In this document: one piece after another, positions 14,242 through 23,900 of the stretch
Layout of the letters: each line of letters starts with the position of its first letter
Numbering within the stretch: the stretch's first letter is position 1
From: SZUA-448 sp964602475
GTDB taxonomy: Bacteria; Bacillota; Clostridia; Lachnospirales; Lachnospiraceae
Assembly (NCBI GenBank): GCA_964602475.1
Contig: CAZRRN010000031.1
Span: 1 to 33,794, forward strand
Length of the DNA stretch: 33,794 nucleotides
Direction: 5' to 3'
The notes under the pieces: generated by a model
The model's database searches: none
Told to the model about the DNA's origin: nothing
What the model saw: the letters and a program-made list of their open reading frames with translations, nothing else
Program-made: the position numbers and the translations under genes

Positions 14242-16647
14242 ATGAGAAAGTTTATTGCACAATTGAAGAAAGAAAATCGTGGATCTACTCTGGTGCTGGT
14301 AATTGTATGTATGTTCTTTGTCAGTATTATAGGAATGATGATTCTGTCGATAACGATGATAAATGTTGACATGAAGACAGTAGAACGCAAATCAACCGAG
14401 AATTTCTATGATACGGAAACTGTTCTGGAGGAGCTGAACACTACCTTACGCCAGAAGACAATTGATGCATATAAAATCGCATATGTTAAGATGCTGCAGA
14501 GCTATGTTAAGACACTGGACGAAACAACAAGGCAGGATATCTTTTTTCGAAATGTAATTAATACACTCGATCTTACGCTTCCGTACGGAGTAATGAATAT
14601 GACAGGATTAAACAGTGATATTCTTTCAGACATTATTGATGATATTGATTTGGGCTTCAGCGGTGTATTAACATATGATGAAGACGGTCTTGGAATTGAA
14701 GTGGATGTAGCTTCCAGCGAAATAATCATTCACGGAGTTACCCTGGAGTATGATGAAGACGGATATAAGACAAGAATTACGACGGATATCGTGTTATCGG
14801 TTCTATATCCGGATATCAGTCTGGGGTACAGTACCTCCATCGAAGGCTTATATGATTCCGCATATGTTATAATTGCAAATGGAAATGTAACAACCAGCTC
14901 GGATGGAGAAAATGCATTGGGCAGCAATCTTGCTTTGGAAGGAAATATTTATACCGGAAAAAATCTAATCATTAACAATCGAACCTTTACTGCCAACAGT
15001 GACAAGCTTGTGATAGGTTCCAGTCTGCTGCTAAAGACGAATGCGTTACTGTCCGCAACCATATCCGATTCAGACAATAATGGAATCTGGGCACGGAATA
15101 TCGAACTTGCCGGCGGCGGAATTATCTTAAACGGTGACTGCTATGTTGCCGATGACTTATCAATTGATGCGGCTGGGAGTAGTTTTGAAATGACAAATGG
15201 AGATTATTACGGGTATACCTTTACTAATGTCGCTGAGACCGATCCGAAATCCTCCAGCTCAATAGTTATTAATAAACCGAATATTACTTTGGATTTAAGT
15301 GGTTGCTCCAAACTGTGGATTGCCGGAAATGCATACATCAATGAAACCAGTGCTTTCGGATCGGATACGACCGGTATTCTGGAAGGAGAAGCGATTGCCT
15401 ATAAGAATATGCAGGCGGCGTACCTTGTACCAGGTGGTTGTATTGTCGGTGTCGGACATAATCCTGTCGAGAATTCCGATCGTTTTGTTGTTGCTCAGGG
15501 AACAAGCCTCGAATCTGATTTTCTTGTTATGAGTACAATGTCCGAAGCAGAGCGAACTGCAGCAGTTGCCTGTACAGATAAAAACGGTGTTAGTTATACG
15601 GTCGGTTCGGTGCTTCCTGCGGGAACGATTCTTGCAAATGGAACAGCAGCACCATTTAATATCAGTGTACCGGTAATTGATATGCTTAATAATAAAATCG
15701 GAAATGATTATTATACTGATGATGGGTATTACATTAATGTATCGTTGAATAAATCCGGCGGTGGAATTATGCTGGAGCGTTATGTGGATCTGAATGATTC
15801 ATTTACAATGCGAACGGTTGCTGCGTCCGGAATGACATATTACTATTTGCTGTTTAAGAACGCAACAAGTGCTGCTCAGTATTATAAAGAATTCTCAGAA
15901 ACAACCCGTGGACAGGCGACGCTGAATCAGATTAATAACCTGTTAAGCAGTACAATCAAGCTTCCGTTAAACAGCAGTCTGATTTCTTCGGTTGGTAATT
16001 TAATTACTTATTCCGGCACGGATTCCTATGGTCTTAATTCGGGAACTATTACAAATGCTCTTGTTCTTCTTCCTGTTCGAAACAGTCTGACTCAGAAGTT
16101 TAATGCGCTGCTGATGCGCCTGAATCCGCTGGATTCTTCCATGGTATCGGGAACAAAGGTGATTGATGCCGTAGCGGAGGACGGATATTATACAGATAAG
16201 ATTAATATGTTTGAGGTACTGATTAATCAGGAACAGCTTAAAACCGATTATGAAGGCCGGGCACCGGTTCTGAAACTGATGGCAACAGCAGATCTAGTTA
16301 ACTTCTATATGTGTGCTGCATGGGATACTGATATCAGGGTCAGTGAACTGCGTTATGAAAGTGATGCGTCTCCGGCAGAGGTGAAGAATACAGTAATTAT
16401 TACAAATAAAAATGTAATTGTTGACAGGAATTTTACCGGACTTATTATCGCGGGCGGTGATGTAAAGATTACAACCGACGGAGCTTCGAGTATTAAGACA
16501 GACGCAATTAAGCTGAATGATCTGGTAAAGGATGATGCCGTAGGAATTTATTTTAAGGCATATCAAGGTGACAGCCAGCCGGAAGGGAATCAGCTTCCAA
16601 TGGATAATGTTATATTTGTGAATTACAAGAACTGGCAGAAGAACTAG
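14242..16647 (+). CDS. Very large PilX/GspK-like minor pilin with beta-helix-like domain
   Basis: This is an 801-residue prepilin-like protein. The leader MRKFIAQLKKENRG precedes STLVLVIVCMFFVSIIGMMI. Position +5 is Leu, not Glu, as in GspK, the subunit that caps the tip. The helix runs on into TVERKSTENFYDTETVLEEL, a PilX_N-type pattern. From about residue 210 there are many short strand-turn units with Asn and Gly (GSNLALEGNIYTGKNLIINN; ELAGGGIILNGDCYVADDLS; later NVIVDRNFTGLIIAGGDVKI), which looks like a right-handed beta-helix or adhesin fold. Typical PilX is about 200 residues and GspK about 320. AAGGAGG lies before the ATG. The gene ends 8 bp before the GspH-like gene. The pilin N-terminus is clear and the fold is inferred from repeats. 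Confidence 0.83.
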   Translation: MRKFIAQLKKENRGSTLVLVIVCMFFVSIIGMMILSITMINVDMKTVERKSTENFYDTETVLEELNTTLRQKTIDAYKIAYVKMLQSYVKTLDETTRQDIFFRNVINTLDLTLPYGVMNMTGLNSDILSDIIDDIDLGFSGVLTYDEDGLGIEVDVASSEIIIHGVTLEYDEDGYKTRITTDIVLSVLYPDISLGYSTSIEGLYDSAYVIIANGNVTTSSDGENALGSNLALEGNIYTGKNLIINNRTFTANSDKLVIGSSLLLKTNALLSATISDSDNNGIWARNIELAGGGIILNGDCYVADDLSIDAAGSSFEMTNGDYYGYTFTNVAETDPKSSSSIVINKPNITLDLSGCSKLWIAGNAYINETSAFGSDTTGILEGEAIAYKNMQAAYLVPGGCIVGVGHNPVENSDRFVVAQGTSLESDFLVMSTMSEAERTAAVACTDKNGVSYTVGSVLPAGTILANGTAAPFNISVPVIDMLNNKIGNDYYTDDGYYINVSLNKSGGGIMLERYVDLNDSFTMRTVAASGMTYYYLLFKNATSAAQYYKEFSETTRGQATLNQINNLLSSTIKLPLNSSLISSVGNLITYSGTDSYGLNSGTITNALVLLPVRNSLTQKFNALLMRLNPLDSSMVSGTKVIDAVAEDGYYTDKINMFEVLINQEQLKTDYEGRAPVLKLMATADLVNFYMCAAWDTDIRVSELRYESDASPAEVKNTVIITNKNVIVDRNFTGLIIAGGDVKITTDGASSIKTDAIKLNDLVKDDAVGIYFKAYQGDSQPEGNQLPMDNVIFVNYKNWQKN

Positions 16648-16655
16648 GAGAACAG

Positions 16656-17159
16656 ATGACGATGAGATACCGGAACAGACAACCGAATAATCGTGGATTC
16701 AGCCTGATTGAGCTGATTGTTGTGGTTCTCATTCTGGGAATTCTTGCCGGAGTGGCAACAATCAGTATTTCACAGATTACAAACAGTAATGTTACTGCAT
16801 GTACGCGAAAGCTGTCCAATGTACTGGATAAGGCAAGAATTGATACAATCAGTAAGGTTGAGACTGTTACACTGACGGTTTATCTGGAGGACGGCAATTA
16901 TTATGCCAGGATTACCGTTCAGGGTAATCCGGGGGAACCTGTTTTACTTGGAAATACAGGAGTTTCTATTACCGCATATTCGTCCGGTACAGAATACAAG
17001 GTTCAGGACATAGACGGAATTGAAATCATGTATGCGAAAAATTCCGGAGCGTTCATTAAGAATTCAGATTCTATTGTATTTGATAAAATAATAATCAAAG
17101 GTTCCTGCCAGTCTACAATTTATCTGGTGAAGGAGACCGGACGGTGCTATGTGGAATAA
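16656..17159 (+). CDS. Minor pilin, GspH/FimT-like
   Basis: This 167-residue prepilin has leader MTMRYRNRQPNNRG and cleavage site G|FSLIE, followed by LIVVVLILGILAGVATISI, then a helix with NVLDKARIDTISK as in GspH/FimT. The globular part is beta-rich (VTLTVYLEDGNYYARITVQ) and has three Cys (one after the helix, two near the C-terminus at GSCQ and GRCYVE) that could form a disulfide. It starts 8 bp after the large minor pilin and is 12 bp ahead of the next one. In type II secretion and type IV pili, such a protein links the tip complex to the shaft. Confidence 0.9.
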   Translation: MTMRYRNRQPNNRGFSLIELIVVVLILGILAGVATISISQITNSNVTACTRKLSNVLDKARIDTISKVETVTLTVYLEDGNYYARITVQGNPGEPVLLGNTGVSITAYSSGTEYKVQDIDGIEIMYAKNSGAFIKNSDSIVFDKIIIKGSCQSTIYLVKETGRCYVE

Positions 17160-17171
17160 GCGATAGAGAGA

Positions 17172-17822
17172 ATGAGGACAATTGTGGAAAAATCCAAGAT
17201 AATACATCAACAGAATAATCAGGGTTTCACTTTGATTGAACTGATCGTAACCATGCTTGTATCCACGATGGTTATGGGATCGGTAGTTTTGTTTATTTCG
17301 GTAGCCATGAATCAATACCGAAATACCGGAGACGAACTGAATCTGCAAATGGAGTCACAGATTGCCATGAATCTGGTCGGAGATATTATCATTGAGACGC
17401 AGAACGCAGTCAGTACAACAGAATTCAGTTTTGTTGAAGCAGACGGAGCAGTACATACTTACAAAGTTATTAATATGCTTGCACGCAGCACTGCCGAAGA
17501 CAGTACCGAAAACCTGATGTATAACAATCTGATTGTTCTTGACAATTACAACAGAAGACTGCTGTTCTATAAGGTGCAGCAGATAGATGAATTAACCGGA
17601 ACAAATCTGGAAAATGTTATAAGGACGAAGGTTACCGGAGCAGATAATCTGCAAAAGGTATTTCTTGCTGATTATGCAACCGATTTATCGGTTACAACTA
17701 CCAAGAATCTAGTCACTCTAGCAATTACATTTGAAAATAACGGTCATGTTTATCAGGCAACCAGCAGTATTTATATTCGTAATACGCTGCCGACGGCAAC
17801 TCCGGTTCCGTCAGAACCGTAG
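17172..17822 (+). CDS. Minor pilin, PilW/GspJ-like
   Basis: This 216-residue prepilin has leader ending IIHQQNNQG, cleavage site G|FTLIE, then LIVTMLVSTMVMGSVVLFIS. The following MNQYRNTGDELNLQMESQIAMNL and the segment DIIIETQNAVS match the PilW/GspJ type. It ends in a Pro-Thr-rich tail (TLPTATPVPSEP). The start is ATG 17172 with a weak ribosome site, or GTG 17184 with GAGG 7 bases ahead; both give a normal leader. It completes a set of four (GspI-, K-, H- and J-like), so a full tip complex is encoded. Ninety bp separate it from the giant secreted protein. Confidence 0.9.
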   Translation: MRTIVEKSKIIHQQNNQGFTLIELIVTMLVSTMVMGSVVLFISVAMNQYRNTGDELNLQMESQIAMNLVGDIIIETQNAVSTTEFSFVEADGAVHTYKVINMLARSTAEDSTENLMYNNLIVLDNYNRRLLFYKVQQIDELTGTNLENVIRTKVTGADNLQKVFLADYATDLSVTTTKNLVTLAITFENNGHVYQATSSIYIRNTLPTATPVPSEP

Positions 17823-17912
17823 AAAATGCAAGAAAAGAAAAGTTTATCATTGTGCTTAACGTATTGAGTGGAAGAAGAGAGCAGTTCATATACCGGAAAG
17901 GAATGGTGCTGA

Positions 17913-20900
17913 ATGAAATATTTAAAACAGGGAATTGCCATATTGTTAGTGCTTGCGATGACGGCATCAGCATTTACTGCAATGTATCTGGGTACTAAGA
18001 ATTCAGATGCAGACGCAGCCTCTGCAGCTGAACTGGACGGAGATAATATTCAGTTCACAGCGGCAGATACCAGAGAGAAACTCGGAACCGAGAACAATCC
18101 TCTTGTAGTGCTGGAAATCGTTCCCTATGAAGGATATGCAGAGTTTGGATATCTTGTCGGAGGTCAGGAACCGGTCAGTCTCGGAGAACTTGAAGCTGCG
18201 GCAGCAGCAGATTCTACCGGAGCAGAAGCTCAGTTCCTGGCAGCGCTGAAGGAAAAGGGATATATTGAGGAAGCGGAAGGCGATGAAGCTCCTTCCGAAA
18301 AACTCTTCGCAGACCAGATTGACGGAGACAGTGAATTCTACTGGGTTGCTGATGGAAGCGAAGTGCGCTCCGGGTATTATGAACGTGTTGCAGACGGAAC
18401 CGGGAACTATAAAATGGTGGTTACGGATGCCGATACGAAAAAGGTGTATAACAGCGTATATGGATATAATTATGTGAATGACAGTGAGAAGAGCAACTTT
18501 ACTTCGGGTCTGAGCGCAGCAAAAAGCGATTACTTTGTGGCATTTAAATATGTGGATACAGTACCCGCTGGAACACAGGCATATAAAGCAGTGTGCGGAG
18601 AATATACAGTTAGTGAACAATGGTATCGACATAATTTGTATTGCAAGTATACATATACTTTTACCAATTTTAGTGCTTATTATCCGGACCGGTATTATCA
18701 TCTTATTGATTCGAAATATGTATTTTGCGGACAGTATTCATCTTATTATTCTTGTTATGAGTCAAATAACCATAATAGTTATTATATAGGTGGGGGCACA
18801 GCTGACGAACAGGATCCGGAACGAATTGATTATCCGGTTGTTTTTTATCCTTCTTCAACAGGTCACTATGTTGTTGATGATGTGACAATTAAACCGTTAA
18901 GCAGCATGCGCTATTGGAACTATATGTACACAGGTATCTATCGGCTGACGAATGTGTCTACAACAATCAATACTGCATATTTTCAACAGATTGCTGAAAG
19001 TGATACCGATACTACCGGCTTTAACTGGAACTGGGTTTGGTCAGAACCGCATGTTAAGCCGGATGGCATTGATGATACAGAAACGAGAACACCTGATTAT
19101 AACACAAATACAATCGGTCATAAAATATACAGCACAATGAGTGCCGGAACATATAAAGCGGTTGCGGCATCTATCAGGAATACAGATCGTTTTCTGCGTG
19201 AAAGTGCAGGCTTAAAATATAAAGAAATCGACGGAATTCAGAATCTCGAGCTGCTGGATACTGAGGACTATTTCTTTGTTGGCTGGTATGAAGAGGGAGC
19301 GGATACCGCATATGATTTTACTGCCCCGATATATGGAAATAAAACCTTATATGCAAAATGGAAAGAGAATCCAAATTGCAATCTACGGTATCTTACGAAC
19401 GCTGAAGAAGATTTGGTTACCAATATGCCATCAAACCAGCTTGATCTTCCGGTTGGCTCTTCTGTTACGGTACCGGATGAAGTTCCGCTCCGGAACGGAT
19501 ATGTGTTTACAGGATGGACATTATCTTCCGGTGAAGCCTATAATGGAGTGGTTTCATTAACCTCAGACCTTGATATTAAAGCAAACTGGGTAACGGTTGT
19601 AATCAGTTCGAATACATCTGACGAAGTCAGTGGAATGCTGACAGAATTAGCACAGATAGATACTCAGTATCCTGTAAGAGACGGATATGTGTTCGCCGGC
19701 TGGTATCTGGATAGTGCATGCACGAGGGTATACGATCCGACAGTGACACCTACGGCCGGGATTACGTTGTATGCAGACTGGTATAAAACTGAATACTCAA
19801 CAGAAGAGAGCGAAACTGTTTCAAATATTCCCAAAACCTTAAAAACAGTTGATACAACGATTCCTGTTCGTATTGGCTATTTCTTTGATGGTTGGTTCTG
19901 TGATGATGCCTTTACAACAGAATTTAATATTACAACAGGAGATTCTGATAAGACAATCTATGCAAAATGGACGGAGGTTTCGGATTCAGAAACTGTATTT
20001 ACGATTGAATTCTATTCGGTGGGTACAGTAACGGTGCCGGAAAGCATTGAAAATGTTATAAAAAATGGTCAGGTGAAAGCAGAAGACGGAACAACCTTGG
20101 CGATTACTGTACCGGAAAACCCTAGCAGAACGGGATATGATTTTGCAGGGTGGTATTATGATTCTGCATGTACAAAGCAGTTTGTATTCGGACAGCAAAT
20201 AGACACATCAATGCTATATAATTCGGACGGTACAGATTACTTAAAATTGTATGCGAATTGGAAGCTGACGGCTGTCACAGAAGCAACGGTTCGTTTTGAT
20301 ACAAATTGTCCTGCTGGTGCATCTGTAAGCGATATCACCGGATTTCCTTCTGCAGATCTGGAACATGTACAGCTTAACGGAACTACTTATGCTGACGGAA
20401 CTTCTGTTGCAGCACCATCGGATCCTTCTTTGTCAGGGTATCTGTTTACCGGCTGGTATTTTGATGCAGCATGTTCAAAATCTTATCTGATGCGTTCGGC
20501 AATTGAACAGGACTACATCAACAGTTCCGGAATTATGACTCTTTATGCAGGCTGGATTGATGCAGCGACAGAATATCAGATCAGCTTTAATAAAAATACA
20601 CCGGCATCTGTTATTGCAGGTAATGCAGTAGTGCTTTCTGCGGAGTCGCTAACTGTAACAGTTGGCAGCGGCGTTGCATCAGCCAATATTCCTACTGCCT
20701 CCCTGCAGGGAAATGTGGATTATAAGGTTGAACATTACTATATTGAAGTGATTACTGCAACACCGACGGAACTGAATAAAGAAGTGAATTACGATCTGAT
20801 AGAGCGTGCGAATGTCATTATCATCAGTCCGCAGTCGCATTTTACTGATTCATATGACGGAAAGACTGCAGTAAAGCTATGGGAGAGCTATAAAAATTCT

Positions 20901-23900
20901 GCAGTATTCAGCGGGAAAACTTTCAGCAGCAGTTATTACAGTAGTAATCGGAATCACACATTTAAGGACTGTGATTTATCTTGGTCTGCAACGAAACTGA
21001 TCTTTGAACAGACGGCAGTGGAAGAAGAGAAGGCTTCTCTGATTTATGATATGGATGCATATACTGAGTTGATTTCAGGAACAGTGAAGGTTACTAAGAC
21101 ACTTCCCGGAGACAAGGGAACAGTTAGCTTAAGCCATGGCGGAAGTAATAACAATGTATATAAGCTGTTTATCATGATGAACCAGATGAATCCGCTGACC
21201 TTCTACAATGCGTTTATCCGAACAGGCTATATAACAGAGGGAAAATATACTTGTCCTGCAGACCCGGTGACAACGAGGGACAGCAATGCAGATACGTACT
21301 GGACGACGGATACCTTCCTTCCTTACCTTGCTCTGGATGAAGATGATCTGGAAGGAACAACAGTGAAAAGTACCGCATGGGAACGCTGGAACATAACGAG
21401 TGATTTATCTAAGCTCTATGATGAAAGCAATGAAAATGCGATTGCGGAGATGAACTGTTTCTTTTATGATGGAGATTTGATTAATCTGACGGGTTATTTT
21501 GGTGAAAGCACAAGCAGCCATGTTTCTTACAACAGTAAAACTTCAGATTTATATCTGTATTATTTTCCGGATACTTCCGATCTTGACATGGCATCCAAAG
21601 CGGCCAGAACGACAGCGCAGGCAGGATACTATCTGCTTCACAGAGATAATACAAAAGACCGTGGATACGATCAGGATATAAAAATCCTGGAACTTCAGCC
21701 GAGTAATGTGTTTAAGTCGGAGCTGTATTGGTTCTGGTATGTTCGTCGTTTTATGTCAAACTATAACGGAATTGTATCCGTAGAACAGGAAGCAACACCG
21801 GAGTTCATCGGTAAAATAGCGGATTTGAACAGCGAATATGATATGATCTATGTCGGTTCTGATAAATCCGGAATTCAGGATTATAAAAGAGTTACAGTTA
21901 CAAAGTCTGTTACAAAAACTTTAATTGGTGAACAATGGTATGATGCAGGAACCTATGATGAGTATTACAACTATACTCAGAATATTACTGTGAAGGGTGC
22001 GAATGAACAGAGATATACAGCGGTCGGAACAATTAATGTTGATATTGAACAGAATTTACGAACTGTAACGAAGCNNNNNNNNNNNNNNNNNNNNNNNNNN
22101 NNNNNNNNNNNNNNNNNNNNNNNNNNNNNNNNNNNNNNNNNNNNNNNNNNNNNNNNNNNNNNNNNNNNNNNNNNAGAAAAGACTGAAACTGTTGCTGCCG
22201 GAACGGCTAACTATGATCTCACCATTGCACAAAATGTATGGTATCCGACTTATTCGGAACAGACAGTTAGTGTCGGAGACAAGATTGTTCTGAATGTCGG
22301 GCAGAATATAAAGTATCAGTACGAGACTACGGTATCTGAAGCTACCGGAGGCTATTATTCTTACTCTCATATTGGAGCTTCAATTGAAGGAAATGAACGT
22401 CTTGCAGGTTCTCTTGGAGATGATGACGATGAAAATACGTACTATCTTTCAGGAAATGACATTACGAAGGCAATGATGACAGGCTTACTGGAATTTGCCC
22501 GTGCAGGATATCCAATCATGTTTTCGAAGAAGCTGATGTATGTAGATGCAACAACCAATGCGATTATGACAGATACATCAGAGGTTGATACAGCATCCTA
22601 TCTGTATTCTCTGATGGAAACACTGCGTGTGGCTGATCAGGACGAGACAAACCAGTATTATAGCTCCTTCTGTTACGAAGGACGTGTGGAAAGTGATAAG
22701 CTTGAATCAGCACTGAAAGCAACGAAATGTGAACTAAATATAACAAGCTGGCCGAAACTGTACGAGGACGGGAAGTCCGATGAAGAGGCATATATCAATG
22801 GAATAATGCGTAGCAATAAGACACTTACGATAGAATTCAATATTGAAGACGCTTCTGACAGCCGTTATTATCTGAATCTATATATCGATACCAATGCCGA
22901 CGGACGATTTGACCCAGGCTCGGAGCTGTTGGATAGTCTGGAGATTTATGCAGTGAATGGAAGTACAAGAACCTATGTGTCACAGGATTCTGTACTAAAG
23001 AGTGGTCAGACTTATTCTGTGTCACGTGATGTGTCCGTATATATGGGCGTTATTCCTTGGAAATTAGAGATTGTTCAGGCAGGAAACGAACTGATAAGGG
23101 ATAACGAATCGGGAATGTCAGCAATTATGCCGGATGATGAGCTTTCAAAAGAAAAAATCAAAGTATTACAGCTGGTTCCAAATGGTGCAACAGTGTATCT
23201 ACCGACTACAGAAGAAATGGCAGCACTGGAAGCATGTACTCCTAAGATAACAATTGCAAATGCCGCATCAAGGGTAAATGACAGTGATGTTGCAGGTAGC
23301 TATTCGGGAGCACTTCAGTCGATAACAAATTCCACACAGCGGCTGGTCACTCTTAAGTTCTGGCTTTATACTAAGGACTTAAAGGATTTTACAATTGAGA
23401 TTGATCGTATGTCAGTAACGACTTTTAATAACAATACGATTCATGATAATGGAATCGATAAAACGCCCACTAAGTATATTTCTGATCACAAATACAATAT
23501 GCTGATTTTAGGTTTTACAGACTGCTATCAGGATATTAATAATAGTGTTGCGCAGTCAGCTATCGAGAAGTTTATCAGTGAAGGAAAATCAGTGCTGTTT
23601 ACACATGATACAACATCATTTGATAATACCCAGCCATACTATAATTATTTAGGCTGGGGGTATTACATTAACAAGTATTTCAGGGATATTCTTGGAATGG
23701 ATCGTTTCGGTGTAACTTTGCTTTATCCGCCGACGGGAACTTCCTATTCAATCAGTGAGGTTTTAGCACTTGGAAGAGATGCAGCGTATGCTTCGGGAAC
23801 TTCCCAGACAATTTCGAATATTTCTCTTTCTGATGCAACGGGATCGGTAGGAAAATATATGGCGCAGGGCTACACGGATACCTTCCTTAATCTATGGAGG

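Noticed and set aside
18003..18701. Minus-strand frame of 232 codons inside the giant gene
   Set aside because: The plus-strand frame has signal peptide and module motifs. The antisense product has Cys- and Ile-rich, low-sense composition and no start signal.
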